Assembly (NCBI GenBank): GCA_021779935.1
Contig: JAJXZT010000027.1
Location: 1 to 64,000, forward strand
From: Acidobacteriota bacterium
Lineage (GTDB): Bacteria > Acidobacteriota > Terriglobia > Terriglobales > Acidobacteriaceae
DNA: 64,000 bases
Direction: 5' to 3'
The position numbers and the translations under genes were made by a program. A model generated the notes under the pieces. The model made no database searches. It had not been told where the DNA came from and saw only the letters and a program-made list of their open reading frames with translations. Of the stretch, positions 1 to 8,979 are shown in pieces. Position 1 is the stretch's first letter. The number at the start of each line of letters is the position of its first letter.

Positions 1-138
1 ACTGAAATAGCCCCAGTTCCGCTCGTTTCTTGCGAACGAACATTCGCCACCAAGCCTGCTCAGGAAAACCAAGAACCGCCCCGATCACACCCGCACACGC
101 AGTCGGTTACTCAGACAGGCTCCTAGCAGAGGTGTTCC

Positions 139-1167
139 ATGAATACTGCTGAGATGCCTTCGCATCCGAAGCCCGATAATTTTTTCGAGACCGTTCATGC
201 ATTCCAGCGCTCCGCTGCCATGAAAGCGGCGATAGAGTTGGACGTCTTCACGGCGATCGCGGATGGTGCAACCGACGCAACTTCAATCGCGCAGCGCTGC
301 AAGGCGGCTGAACGCGGCATCCGCATCCTCTGCGACTACCTGGTGATCCTTGGTTTTCTCAAGAAGAATGCAAGCGAGTACACGCTGACAGAAGAGTCTC
401 AATTCTTCCTCAACCGCCGTTCGCCGGCGTACATCGGATCAGCGGTTGAATTTCTCATTTCGCCACGTGCGTTGGAGATCTTCCATACGCTCACCACCTC
501 GGTGCGCAATGGCGGGTTGCCGCTCGAACACAGCCCAAGCCTCGATCCCGAGAATGAAATGTGGGTGACGTTCGCTCGCGCCATGATGCCGTTGATGTAT
601 CCGGCCGCGCGGGCCATGGCGGAACATCTTCCACTGCCCGCCGGTCGCGACGCACGCGTGCTCGATATTGCGGCCTCGCATGGACTGTGGGGAATCTCGG
701 TGGCGCAACGTCATCCGAACGCGCACATTGTTGCGCTCGACTGGAAAAACGTGGTGGAGGTGGCGCGCGAAAACGCAGCCAAAGCGGGACTCGACGGACG
801 CCACACGACACTTCCCGGAGATGCATTCGAAATTGATTTTGGCGGCGATTACGACGCAATACTGTTGCCGAACTTCATTCACCACTTCGACATTCCGACG
901 AATGAAAAACTACTAGTCAAGTGCGCGCGCAATCTGCGGCCCGGCGGGCACGTCGCCATCGTAGACTTTGTTCCCAACGACGATCGCGTCTCGCCGCCAA
1001 CTGCGGCGGGCTTTGCGATGACGATGCTGGCGGGTACTCCGGCGGGAGACGTCTACACCTTCACCGAATACGAAGGCATGCTGAAGAGAAGTGGTTTCGC
1101 CCGCGTGGAAGCCCGTGCACTGGCCGGAATGCCGCAGACACTGATCCTCGGACGAAAGACGGCATGA
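139..1167 (+). CDS. SAM-dependent O-methyltransferase-like protein
   Basis: A 342-residue class I methyltransferase of the type with an N-terminal winged-helix dimerisation domain (about residues 20-95). The SAM-binding motif I is VLDIAASHGLWGI at 174-186, followed by an acidic residue at the end of strand 2 (D201). LPNFIHHF near 243-250 matches the LxNxxHH segment of COMT/acetylserotonin-type methyltransferases. The ATG at 139 has AGAGGTG 4 bases upstream. It stands alone, with a convergent M20 peptidase downstream. Small-molecule O- or C-methylation is expected from the family, but the substrate cannot be read from the sequence. Confidence 0.85.
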   Translation: MNTAEMPSHPKPDNFFETVHAFQRSAAMKAAIELDVFTAIADGATDATSIAQRCKAAERGIRILCDYLVILGFLKKNASEYTLTEESQFFLNRRSPAYIGSAVEFLISPRALEIFHTLTTSVRNGGLPLEHSPSLDPENEMWVTFARAMMPLMYPAARAMAEHLPLPAGRDARVLDIAASHGLWGISVAQRHPNAHIVALDWKNVVEVARENAAKAGLDGRHTTLPGDAFEIDFGGDYDAILLPNFIHHFDIPTNEKLLVKCARNLRPGGHVAIVDFVPNDDRVSPPTAAGFAMTMLAGTPAGDVYTFTEYEGMLKRSGFARVEARALAGMPQTLILGRKTA

Positions 1168-1192
1168 CTTTCCAACTCGGCTCCCGCACACG

Positions 1193-1219
1193 AAAAAGGC
1201 CACGCACGGAGCGTGGCCT
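1193..1219 (-). terminator. Intrinsic terminator of the M20 peptidase gene
   Basis: GGCCACGC and GCGTGGCC pair around a 5-base loop. Read on the minus strand the stem is followed by TTTTT, so it ends the transcript of the M20 peptidase, whose stop codon is at 1238. Confidence 0.8.
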
Positions 1220-1237
1220 GTGTTGTCTACGGAGCGC

Positions 1238-2629
1238 CTACTTTGCGGCAACATCCGTTACGGCGGCGTAGATGTAGCGAACGAAAACACCCAGTTGCTT
1301 GACCTCGACATGCTCGTCGTTGCCGTGAACGGTGCGGCTTTCGGCCTCCGTGTGTGGAACGGAGATGCCGTAGGCCTGTACGCCCTTGGCGCGCAGGAAG
1401 GCCGAGTCAGTCGCGCCGGTTGTCATGATCGGCAGGGTGGTTGCGCCGGGTGCGACCTCCTTCTGCGCCTTTTCCAGAGCGAGGAACATCGCGGTGTGTA
1501 TACCGCTCGGCGGCGCGGCCGGCATTGAGTATGTGTTGTCGTAAGGAACGATCTTGATTTGCGGATCGTTGATGATCTTTGTCATCTCTTCACGGAACTT
1601 CACGAGGTCTTCATCTGGCAGTGCACGGAGATCGACTTCCGCCTGCGCCGTGGGCGGGATCACGTTGGTCTTGAAGCCGGCCTTCAGCATCGTGGGAACC
1701 ACCGACGTACGCAGCATGGAGTAATACTGCGGTTGCTGCACGCGCAGAATAGCCTGCACCTTCGGGTCGAGAACGTTGCGATACCACGCAGCTTCTTCGG
1801 GCGGCGAGATTGTGGCAAGACGCTGGAAAAACTCTCGCGTGGTCTCGTTAAGCCGTGCGGGCGTCTCCCACGTGCCGATCCTGGCGACTGCCGAGGCGAG
1901 ATGTACAACGGCGTTGTCCACGCGAGGAATAGAAGCGTGACCGCTCGAGCCGGTTGCAACCAGCGAGAACCATCGCGGAAGTTTCTCGGCGGTGGAGACA
2001 GCCATGTACTTGACGCGACCATTCTCAATCAGAGAGCTGCCGCCCTCATTGAGCGCGAACTCACAGTCGAATTTGTCCCAGTAGCGATCCACGATCACTT
2101 TCATTCCGGCAGGCGAGTCGGTCTCTTCACTGGCCTCGGCCAGAAAAATCACATCCCGGCTCAGTGGAATCTTCAGCCGCTTCAATTGCAGGAAGACTTC
2201 AAGGTTCGACGCAAGCATCGCCTTGTCGTCGAGCGATCCGCGACCATAGAGCGCGCCGTTGCGCACAATGGCCGAAAAGGCATCGACTGTCCAGTGCGAG
2301 CGATCCACCGGGACGACATCCTCGTGTGCCATGAGAAGAATTGGACGCTTGCTGCCGTCGCCCTTGAGGCGTGCAATCAGCGATCCGCGACCTGGCACCG
2401 GCTCGACGATCTCGCTCGGAATGCCCTCGCGTTGCAGAACTCCCTGTAAATAGTGCGCTACTTTCGATTCATTGCCGGGAGGGTCTTGCGTGTCAATCCG
2501 AACAAGGTCGGTGAGAAAGTGTTCGACTTCTCTTTGTGCCTGCACGGCATCGAGAGAGGGTACCTGCTGGGCAAACATCATGCCTGACGTCAAAAGCACA
2601 CACGAAAGCACAAGCAGACGACGGATCAA
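1238..2629 (-). CDS. Exported M20 family metallopeptidase
   Basis: A 463-residue zinc peptidase of the M20 (ArgE/DapE/CPG2, PM20D1-like) family, probably periplasmic. MIRRLLVLSCVLL followed by FAQQ is a signal peptide. Metal and catalytic motifs are AHEDVVPVD (101-109), GRGSLDDK (129-136, bridging Asp) and EASEE (165-169). I chose the TTG at 2629 because GGAGGTGCTATT lies directly before it and the signal peptide begins exactly there. The upstream ATG at 2740 would add 37 residues of non-signal sequence. It probably hydrolyses amide bonds of peptides or N-acyl amino acids; the substrate is unknown. Confidence 0.9.
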   Translation of the reverse strand: MIRRLLVLSCVLLTSGMMFAQQVPSLDAVQAQREVEHFLTDLVRIDTQDPPGNESKVAHYLQGVLQREGIPSEIVEPVPGRGSLIARLKGDGSKRPILLMAHEDVVPVDRSHWTVDAFSAIVRNGALYGRGSLDDKAMLASNLEVFLQLKRLKIPLSRDVIFLAEASEETDSPAGMKVIVDRYWDKFDCEFALNEGGSSLIENGRVKYMAVSTAEKLPRWFSLVATGSSGHASIPRVDNAVVHLASAVARIGTWETPARLNETTREFFQRLATISPPEEAAWYRNVLDPKVQAILRVQQPQYYSMLRTSVVPTMLKAGFKTNVIPPTAQAEVDLRALPDEDLVKFREEMTKIINDPQIKIVPYDNTYSMPAAPPSGIHTAMFLALEKAQKEVAPGATTLPIMTTGATDSAFLRAKGVQAYGISVPHTEAESRTVHGNDEHVEVKQLGVFVRYIYAAVTDVAAK

Positions 2630-2833
2630 AATAGCACCTCCAAGGAACGGCGACCGATTATACTGCCTGCCACTTTGCCGCCATAGAAATGTCTTGCGAT
2701 GGGCCTGCTGGGCAGGATCGGGAATTTTTTTCAGAAACAAAAGGAATTATTTATAGGCGTGGAACTAATCCAGACGGCATTCGTATATAGCGATGTGAGC
2801 AGTTGATCTCAAGGTTTATAGAGGAGACTCATC

Positions 2834-3205
2834 GTGACATTATTCAGCAGGATATTGCTGGGAGCATTCATCGCACTCATTAGCGTTGCGGCACTGGCCA
2901 AGGACCAGGAATCGTATAACATCACGCTGCACTCAAAGGCGGTCATTGCGGGCGCCAACCTTGCGGCCGGGGACTACAAGATCGTAATCGACCGCGCGGG
3001 AAACACCGCCAAGGTCACGTTCCTTCAGTACAAAACCAAGGTCGCCACGGCGGACGCGTCCATTGCGCCACTGCCGGCGGGCATCACCAACCTGGCGGTG
3101 GTTACGAACGCGAAGGGCGACCTGCTGCAAATTCAAATCGCCAAGATGAACGGAACCCTTGTCTTCCAGGCGGCGGACAAAGCAACTGCCGGCACCGGAC
3201 AATAA
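2834..3205 (+). CDS. Small exported protein of unknown function
   Basis: A 123-residue protein starting at a GTG with GAGGAG upstream. A clear signal peptide (about residues 1-22, ending VAALA-KD) precedes a mature chain of about 100 residues rich in short beta strands (HSKAVIAGANLAAGDYKIVI). The motif of an 'AG..L.AGDYK' strand pair occurs in many small acidobacterial secreted proteins of unknown role; that resemblance is from memory. No catalytic residues or cysteines are seen. It is monocistronic, with its own terminator 33 bases downstream. No function is proposed. Confidence 0.75.
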   Translation: MTLFSRILLGAFIALISVAALAKDQESYNITLHSKAVIAGANLAAGDYKIVIDRAGNTAKVTFLQYKTKVATADASIAPLPAGITNLAVVTNAKGDLLQIQIAKMNGTLVFQAADKATAGTGQ

Positions 3206-3238
3206 CCAGGTTCATAGCCGTATACATGTTCATGTAAG

Positions 3239-3273
3239 CCAAGGGTGGGCTCAGTCCCGCCCTTGGCGTTTTT
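3239..3273 (+). terminator. Intrinsic terminator
   Basis: CCAAGGGTGGG and CCCGCCCTTGG pair (one mismatch) around a 6-base loop. The stem is followed by CGTTTTT, just after the small exported protein gene. Confidence 0.85.
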
Positions 3274-3320
3274 GACTGATAACGATGAAGTGCAAGGCCG
3301 GGTCTGCGACAATTAGGATC

Positions 3321-3698
3321 ATGAACCTGCGCGTAATCAATCTTGCAGCGGCATTTGGAAGTTTCTCCGAATACTGGAGCCCGCGGATCGCCGGCGAGAT
3401 CAACGACTCCTTTGTGAAACTGGCAAAGCTATCCGGGGAGTTCGTCTGGCATCATCATGAAAAGGAAGACGAACTCTTTTTCGTGGTAAAGGGGACACTG
3501 CGGATGCGCTTGCGCATTGAGGGCGAAGAATCAGAGCTGCGGATTACGCCTGGAGAATTCGTCATCATCCCTCGCGGCACGGAACACTTGCCAATCGCCG
3601 ATGAAGAGGTGCACGTGCTGCTGCTGGAGCCGCAGTCGACATTGAACACAGGCAACGTCCAGAATGAGCGCACGAAAGCGGAATTAAGCAGGTTGTGA
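3321..3698 (+). CDS. Cupin domain protein
   Basis: A 125-residue single-domain cupin. Motif 1 is WHHHEKEDELFFVVKG (43-58), with H44/H46 and E51 as likely metal ligands. Motif 2 is PGEFVIIPRGTEHLP (77-91), with H89 as the last ligand. I chose the ATG at 3321, which has TAGGA upstream; an upstream in-frame ATG at 3285 would overlap the terminator region. The closest known relatives are the mannose-6-phosphate-isomerase-like cupins. Metal binding is well supported and the reaction is unknown. The permease gene downstream is only 45 bases away. Confidence 0.85.
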   Translation: MNLRVINLAAAFGSFSEYWSPRIAGEINDSFVKLAKLSGEFVWHHHEKEDELFFVVKGTLRMRLRIEGEESELRITPGEFVIIPRGTEHLPIADEEVHVLLLEPQSTLNTGNVQNERTKAELSRL

Positions 3699-3743
3699 TG
3701 GTAGAGAGCGGAACAAAGCGTACTGGGATGATATTTTCGTAGT

Positions 3744-4529
3744 ATGGGTTCGCACGCCATTCATCATGCGCTGTTGTTGCTTTCGGCGGCTGTCGCCGGC
3801 GGCGCGATTAACTCGGTTGCCGGAGGCGGCAGTTTTCTATGCTTTCCCGCACTCCTCTTCACGGGGATTCCGCCGGTGAATGCGAACGCAACGAATACGA
3901 TGGCGTTGTGGCCGGGTACGGTGGCGAGCGCGAGCGCATATCGCCACCGGCTGACGGGCGAAGACCGCAAGTTTCTTCTGCCTCTGATAGCCGCGGCCGT
4001 GACGGGCGGGTTGCTGGGCGCGACGATCCTGCTGCGAACCCCACAGAAATCGTTTCTCCATCTGATTCCATACCTGCTGACCGGCGCCACACTCATATTT
4101 GCAGCCAGCGGGCGGATTGGCAGTTTTGTGCGCTCCTATACCGGGCATACGCACAAGCGCACAATGAAGGCAGTATGGGTGGCGGCTGCCGTAGAACTTG
4201 TCATTGCGACGTATATCGGATTTTTCGGGGCCGGAGCGGGCATCCTCATGTTGGCGATGCTGGCCATACTGGGCATTGAGAGTATCCACACCATGAATGC
4301 GTACAAGACGATCCTGGGATCGATTGGTAACGGGATTGCGATCGTCGCATTTATTGTTCGTGGAGCGATTTACTGGCCACAGGCGATACTTATGCTGGTG
4401 GGTGCGATCCTCGGCGGATACTTCGGCGCGCATTATGCGCAAAAGGTGAACCCGCAATATGTGCGCTACATCGTCATTGCGATTGGTGCAGCGATGTCGG
4501 TCTACTTCTTCCGGACGATTGGATTCTAG
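3744..4529 (+). CDS. TauE/SafE family permease
   Basis: A 261-residue inner-membrane protein with about 7-8 hydrophobic segments. The two family repeats are visible: NSVAGGGS near residues 23-30 and the related GFFGAGAGIL near 159-168. TauE/SafE proteins are proposed exporters of sulfite or sulfonates and related small anions, but most members are uncharacterised. Nothing in the neighbourhood (a cupin upstream, a SemiSWEET downstream) fixes the substrate. Confidence 0.85.
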   Translation: MGSHAIHHALLLLSAAVAGGAINSVAGGGSFLCFPALLFTGIPPVNANATNTMALWPGTVASASAYRHRLTGEDRKFLLPLIAAAVTGGLLGATILLRTPQKSFLHLIPYLLTGATLIFAASGRIGSFVRSYTGHTHKRTMKAVWVAAAVELVIATYIGFFGAGAGILMLAMLAILGIESIHTMNAYKTILGSIGNGIAIVAFIVRGAIYWPQAILMLVGAILGGYFGAHYAQKVNPQYVRYIVIAIGAAMSVYFFRTIGF

Positions 4530-4567
4530 GCCGTGGATGGTGGTGGAGAGGATTTCAAGGTGAAGTG

Positions 4568-4840
4568 ATGGCGATGGTTTTTACAATTGTTGGGTACCTG
4601 GCAGGCACGCTGACGACGGTGGCGTTTCTGCCGCAGGTGTTGCGTACTTATCGTACGAAATCCATGGGCGACATTGACGGCGCAACATTGGTTGCGTTTA
4701 CGCTCGGGGTGATTTTGTGGATCGTCTATGGAGTTTACGTGCACTCGTGGCCGGTCATCGTAGCGAATGGAGTGACGCTCGGATTGCAGATCATGCTCCT
4801 GGCGATGAAAGCACGCTATCGAGCGGCAGCACGCCGATAG
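4568..4840 (+). CDS. SemiSWEET-type PQ-loop transporter
   Basis: A 90-residue, three-helix protein with the PQ-loop motif (LPQVLRTYRTKS, PQ at 22-23). It also has the conserved Trp of helix 2 (ILWIVYG, near 51) and the conserved Asn of helix 3 (VANGV, near 67). Bacterial SemiSWEETs dimerise to form a sugar channel that works by alternating access. A GTG three bases upstream (4565) is an alternative start; AAGGTGAAG precedes both. It lies 38 bases after the permease gene and is probably co-transcribed. The sugar substrate is inferred from the family only. Confidence 0.85.
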   Translation: MAMVFTIVGYLAGTLTTVAFLPQVLRTYRTKSMGDIDGATLVAFTLGVILWIVYGVYVHSWPVIVANGVTLGLQIMLLAMKARYRAAARR

Positions 4841-4915
4841 GCAGATTTGTGTTCTCGCCGGAGTCCCGGTTTTCGACTTTGCAGGCTGGTGCCGGGGCAG
4901 GTCGGGAAGGCCGGT

Positions 4916-4944
4916 TTGACGTGACCTGTTGAAAACGTTAAAAT
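4916..4944 (+). promoter_or_regulatory. Sigma-70-type promoter for rplU-rpmA
   Basis: TTGACG and TAAAAT are separated by exactly 17 bases. The predicted start is near 4951, giving a leader of about 175 bases before rplU. Such a long leader leaves room for r-protein autoregulation, but I recognise no known L21 leader motif in it. Confidence 0.7.
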
Positions 4945-5125
4945 TTTATGGTTTGCCTGTACTACCACGCCCTCTCAAGGGCACCCCGTAGCAGGCCCCC
5001 AGTGGCCACAAGAGACGAACAGAAGTTCCGCGATTCGGGGAAGTGCAAGCGCACAGAAGATTTCAAGACTCTCCATCTGCCTTGATGGTGTGTGCAATGG
5101 AGTGCAAGTTACTGGAGGCATTGCT

Positions 5126-5599
5126 ATGTACGCGGTGATCCGCGCAGGTGGAAAGCAGTATCGTGTCGCCCCGGGCGACGTTGTGAAGATCGAAAAAACA
5201 GAGGCAAAAGACGGAAACATTGACTTCGAAGTGCTGGCTGTAAGCGCTACCGAGGGCAAGATCGTCAAAGCCGCAGATGCCAAGGTGACTGGTCACGTGC
5301 TGGGCGAAGGCCGAGCCGACAAGATCCTTGTCTTCCACTTCAAGCGGAAGAAGCAATACAAGAAGCTGCAGGGTCATCGCCAGGCGTTCACGCAAGTGCG
5401 CATCGCGGAGATCAGCTTTGACGGGCAGACGTTCAAGGCCCCCGAAGCGGCCGTAAAGGCGCCGAAGGCTGCCAAACCCGCGAAGACTGAAGCGGAGCCC
5501 GTGAAGAAAGCAGCGGCTCCGAAGAAGGCGACTGCAAAAACGGTTGCGAAGAAGGCTCCCGCGAAAAAGACAGCGGCCAAGAAAACCACCAAGAAGTAG
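5126..5599 (+). CDS. rplU: 50S ribosomal protein L21 with Lys/Ala-rich tail
   Basis: Residues 1 to about 104 form a normal L21 (MYAVIRAGGKQYRV start, then HFKRKKQYKKLQGHRQ), which binds 23S rRNA domain VI. The chain continues for about 50 further residues of Lys/Ala/Pro/Thr sequence, ending KKTAAKKTTKK. Typical L21 is about 103 residues, so this is a tailed variant. The ATG at 5126 has GGAGG 9 bases upstream. rpmA follows after 62 bases, the usual operon. Similar tails are found on obgE and rsfS nearby. Confidence 0.96.
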   Translation: MYAVIRAGGKQYRVAPGDVVKIEKTEAKDGNIDFEVLAVSATEGKIVKAADAKVTGHVLGEGRADKILVFHFKRKKQYKKLQGHRQAFTQVRIAEISFDGQTFKAPEAAVKAPKAAKPAKTEAEPVKKAAAPKKATAKTVAKKAPAKKTAAKKTTKK

Positions 5600-5661
5600 C
5601 TTCCCGAATCACGCCGCGTGCGGCGTCGGGAAAAGACATCTTAAGATTTGAGAGTTGAGTT

Positions 5662-5922
5662 ATGGCACACAAAAAAGGATTAGGCAGTTCCAGGAACGGT
5701 CGCGACTCGAATGCGCAGCGGTTGGGCGTTAAGGCGTTTGGCGGCCAGGTAGTGACGGGCGGTACGATCATTATTCGTCAGCGCGGCACTCGCATCAAGC
5801 CGGGCCTCAACGTGGGTCGCGGCAAGGACGACACGCTGTTCGCCAAGATTGACGGACGCGTGAAGTTTGTCGATCGCGGCACGATGGGTAAATTCGTAGC
5901 CGTCGATCCGGTGGAGTCGTAG
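5662..5922 (+). CDS. rpmA: 50S ribosomal protein L27
   Basis: An 86-residue L27 beginning [16 protein letters not shown], so the N-terminus that reaches the peptidyl transferase centre starts directly after Met. No Firmicutes-type cleavable N-terminal extension is present. The conserved [16 protein letters not shown] and GKDDTLFA segments are intact. It is co-transcribed with rplU and followed by a strong terminator, so obgE is probably expressed separately. Confidence 0.97.
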   Translation: MAHKKGLGSSRNGRDSNAQRLGVKAFGGQVVTGGTIIIRQRGTRIKPGLNVGRGKDDTLFAKIDGRVKFVDRGTMGKFVAVDPVES

Positions 5923-6006
5923 ACTCCACCGAAGCGGAGAGCGCGGGCCCTTGCGCGACGTCGCAAGGTAAACGGCCTGCGGAACCCTCCCGCATCCGAG
6001 ACAGCA

Positions 6007-6034
6007 GCCCGGCCCGAGCGCCGGGCTTTCTTTT
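6007..6034 (+). terminator. Intrinsic terminator after rpmA
   Basis: GCCCGGC and GCCGGGC pair around a 6-base loop, followed by TTTCTTTT. It closes the rplU-rpmA transcript. Confidence 0.9.
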
Positions 6035-6303
6035 ACCCAACAGGCAAATCATGCGGCAGGCCGCTTCATGTCGATATAAGGATTGATTAATGTAAATCTT
6101 TGTATCGGAGGCATGTTGCTTCGGAGAGGAGCTGGCTACCCTCGAAATAGATTCACACTTATCGAAACAGTTGCGCACGATTGCCGGCGGCATTCCTTGA
6201 AGTGATGATGGACCTGGAGAGCGCATCGAGTTGTGCAATCCGATTACATGCACACTTTCATGGAAAACAAGCGGTGAATCGTTGTAATCTTGAAAGGCCA
6301 AGG

Positions 6304-7515
6304 ATGTTTGTAGACGAAGCGAAAATTCGGATTGCATCGGGCGCGGGCGGAAACGGCTGCATGGCGTTTCGTCGCGAGAAGTTTGTTCCGCGCGGCGGTC
6401 CGTCGGGTGGCGATGGCGGACGCGGTGGCGATGTGATCATGGAAGCCAGCGAGCGGCACAACACGCTGGTCCACTTTCGCTTCAATCCTGAGTACAAGGC
6501 GCAGCGCGGGCGCCATGGCGAAGGTTCCAACAGGACCGGCGCCGAAGGCCATGACATCGTGCTGAAGGTTCCCGTGGGAACCATTGTCTACAACGAAGAC
6601 ACCGGTGAACTGGTTCACGACTTCTCGCAGCCGAACGAAATCATCGTGATTGCGCGCGGAGGACGCGGCGGGAGAGGCAACGCCCGTTTTGCGACAGCGA
6701 CGCATCAGGCTCCGCGCGAATGCGAAGCCGGCAAGCCCGGGGAAGAACTTCACTTGCGGCTGGAGTTGAAGCTGCTGGCGGACGTTGGACTGGTGGGTTA
6801 TCCGAATGCCGGCAAGTCGACATTGATCGCGCGCATTTCCGCGGCGCGTCCGAAGATCGCGGACTATCCCTTTACGACGCTGCAACCGAATCTGGGAGTG
6901 GTGGCGCTGGGCGAAGAGCCGGACGTGAAGAGCTTCGTCGTTGCGGACATTCCGGGATTGATCGAAGGAGCAAGCGAGGGAGCGGGTCTCGGAACGCAGT
7001 TTCTCAAACACGTGGAACGCACGCGTTGCCTGGTGCACCTGGTCGATGTTTCGGATGCGAGTGGGCGTCCCGACCCGGTGAAGGATTTTGAGGTGATTGA
7101 CAGTGAGCTGGAAAACTTTGGGGCGGGCTTGGAAGAGAAGCCGATGATCGTGGCGGCTTCCAAGATTGACGCGGCAAACCCGGAGAAACTGGCGGCACTG
7201 CAACGCTACGTGAAACGCAAGGGACTGGAGATTTATCCGATTTCAGCAGTTACCGGCCAGGGCATCAAGGAACTTGAATGGGCCATGGAGCGGTACGTTG
7301 AAGAAGTTCGCCGTCGCACTGCGGCGGGCGAAACCGTCGTCGGTCCGCGGTTGTTCGCAACCACGGCTGAAGTTGACGGTAATTCCAAATCAAAACAAGG
7401 GAGAATCAAAATGGCTGCTAAGAAAGCTGCAAAAAAGGCTACGAAGAAAGTTGCAAAGAAAGCGGTAAAGAAGCCGGCGAAGAAGGCCGCGAAGAAGACC
7501 GCCAAAAAGAAGTAG
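6304..7515 (+). CDS. obgE: GTPase Obg/CgtA with histone-like tail
   Basis: A 403-residue GTPase that assists late 50S assembly and links it to stress signalling. The glycine-rich Obg fold covers 1 to about 158. The G domain carries G1 GYPNAGKS (165-172), G3 DIPG (215-218) and the G4 variant SKID (286-289). The G domain ends near 335 and no recognisable OCT domain follows. Instead residues 370-403 are a Lys/Ala tail ([19 protein letters not shown]...). The tail begins with an in-frame ATG at 7411 that has AAGGGAG 7 bases upstream. The ATG at 6304 fits the conserved [10 protein letters not shown] start. Confidence 0.95.
   Translation: MFVDEAKIRIASGAGGNGCMAFRREKFVPRGGPSGGDGGRGGDVIMEASERHNTLVHFRFNPEYKAQRGRHGEGSNRTGAEGHDIVLKVPVGTIVYNEDTGELVHDFSQPNEIIVIARGGRGGRGNARFATATHQAPRECEAGKPGEELHLRLELKLLADVGLVGYPNAGKSTLIARISAARPKIADYPFTTLQPNLGVVALGEEPDVKSFVVADIPGLIEGASEGAGLGTQFLKHVERTRCLVHLVDVSDASGRPDPVKDFEVIDSELENFGAGLEEKPMIVAASKIDAANPEKLAALQRYVKRKGLEIYPISAVTGQGIKELEWAMERYVEEVRRRTAAGETVVGPRLFATTAEVDGNSKSKQGRIKMAAKKAAKKATKKVAKKAVKKPAKKAAKKTAKKK
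7411..7515 (+). CDS. Possible internally initiated Lys/Ala-rich peptide within obgE
   Basis: In the same frame as obgE, an ATG at 7411 is preceded by AAGGGAG (7397-7403) with 7-base spacing. Initiation there would give a separate 34-residue peptide of KAAKK-type repeats with no acidic residues, resembling bacterial histone-H1-like proteins. It could equally be only the C-terminal tail of Obg. The ribosome-binding site is better than that of many real genes here. Separate translation is inference. Confidence 0.35.
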   Translation: MAAKKAAKKATKKVAKKAVKKPAKKAAKKTAKKK

Positions 7516-7619
7516 ACTCGAAACCGCCTTCCGGGCCACTATGGCGATTCGGCGAATGCACTGAATGGCAATCGGTAGGTCAGGCATCGGCGCAAGGAAG
7601 GCAAGGCACTCAATACTCG

Positions 7620-8366
7620 ATGAACGTCGCATTGTATGGCGGCACATTCGATCCAGTACACAAGGGCCACATTGCGGTGGCTCGCGCCGCGGCCGGGAAG
7701 TTTCATCTCGGCCGCGTGTATTTTATTCCCGCCAACATTCCTCCGCACAAGCAGAAGCGCCCGCTGACATCGTACTGTCAGCGTTATGCCATGTTGTCGT
7801 TGGCGCTGGCGGAAGAAAAGAAATTTCTCCCGTCGCTGCTGGAATCGACGGAACTCGTAAAGTCCGCGGACGTGCGAGCCAGTTATTCGATCGATACGGT
7901 TCGCCGTTACAAGCAGCAAATGCCGGCCGCCGACCATCTCTTCTTTCTGATCGGAGTCGACGCGTTTCTCGAGATCAGCACCTGGCGCAGCCCGGTGGAA
8001 CTATTGCGAGAGTGTGAGTTTATAGTTGCGAACCGTCCCGGATTTTCGCTGGCGGACGTTGTTGCGGCGCTCCCGCCGGAGTTACGGCCGCCGGTGGTGG
8101 ACAAAAAGTGCGGCAACAGGAGCGCGGGGAGCATCAGGCACGGAGGAGCAATCATTCACTTGCTGCCCGATGTGAACGTGCCGGTCTCGGCGACGCAAGT
8201 GCGGGAGGCTGTGCACGCGGGGCGTTCGATCAAGAAGTTGGTCGGAGAGCCAGTTGCGGAATACATTCGCAAGATGAAGCTTTACCGGGATGAGCAAGAG
8301 GTAGCATCACGCGAAATTGTCACCGACGTACATTCAATGCAAGGTTGCTGCAAGCACAAGCCATAA
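7620..8366 (+). CDS. nadD: Nicotinate-nucleotide adenylyltransferase
   Basis: A 248-residue enzyme converting NaMN and ATP to NaAD in NAD synthesis. The nucleotidyltransferase motifs GGTFDPVHKGH (7-17) and VSATQVREAV (the ISSTxxR motif) are intact. Usual NadD length is about 200-215. The extra residues are an insert around DKKCGNRSAGSIRHGG and a C-terminal extension of about 25 residues after KMKLYRDE. AAGGAAGGCAAGG lies upstream of the ATG. Position between obgE and rsfS is the classic context. Confidence 0.95.
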   Translation: MNVALYGGTFDPVHKGHIAVARAAAGKFHLGRVYFIPANIPPHKQKRPLTSYCQRYAMLSLALAEEKKFLPSLLESTELVKSADVRASYSIDTVRRYKQQMPAADHLFFLIGVDAFLEISTWRSPVELLRECEFIVANRPGFSLADVVAALPPELRPPVVDKKCGNRSAGSIRHGGAIIHLLPDVNVPVSATQVREAVHAGRSIKKLVGEPVAEYIRKMKLYRDEQEVASREIVTDVHSMQGCCKHKP

Positions 8367-8374
8367 GAGGATTG

Positions 8375-8896
8375 ATGAGCACAAAAGAAACGAGACAACA
8401 AGTTGCAATCGCGCTGGAAGCAACGAAGGCGAAAAAAGCCGAGGATATCGCCCTCCTCGAATTGCCAAAGGAATCCAGCACGTTCACGGATTACTTTTTG
8501 ATCTGCAGCGGCGGTAATCCGCGGCAGGTGCAGGCGATTGCCGACGAGGTCGACGAGCGACTTTCAAAAACGGGTATCGAGCCAAACCACCGCGAGGGGT
8601 ATGGGACGGCGGAGTGGATTCTGCTGGATTACGTGGACTTCGTGGTTCACATCTTCTCGTCGAATTCACGGCGCTTCTACGACCTTGAACGATTGTGGAA
8701 GTCGGCGAAGCACGTATCCGAAGAGGATCTGCTGAAGCCCGCCACAACAAAGAAACCGGCAAAAGCGACCAAGGCCGTCGCTAAGAAAACGGTAGTCAGG
8801 AAAACTGCGCCGAAGCCGAAGAAAGCCGTGGCAAAAAAGAAAGCCGCGCCGAAGAAGGTCGCGAAGAAAAAGCCCGCACCTCGCAAGAAAAAGTAA
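8375..8896 (+). CDS. rsfS: Ribosome silencing factor RsfS with Lys-rich tail
   Basis: Residues 1 to about 118 are a normal RsfS, which binds L14 and blocks subunit joining. Seen motifs are ELPKESSTFTDYFLICSG, GYGTAEWILLDYVDFVVHIF and RRFYDLERLW. The remaining 55 residues form a Lys/Ala/Pro tail ending KPAPRKKK, whereas typical RsfS stops near 110-120. The ATG at 8375 lies 8 bases after the nadD stop, with AGAGG between, so the two genes are coupled. The tail resembles those of L21 and Obg in this cluster. Confidence 0.95.
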   Translation: MSTKETRQQVAIALEATKAKKAEDIALLELPKESSTFTDYFLICSGGNPRQVQAIADEVDERLSKTGIEPNHREGYGTAEWILLDYVDFVVHIFSSNSRRFYDLERLWKSAKHVSEEDLLKPATTKKPAKATKAVAKKTVVRKTAPKPKKAVAKKKAAPKKVAKKKPAPRKKK

Positions 8897-8979
8897 CGCG
8901 GGCCCGTGAGCGGAATTACGCGCGGTGTGCGAATCTTTGTATTCAAGATTCGCCGCCGCGTTCGTGACAGGGATCAACC

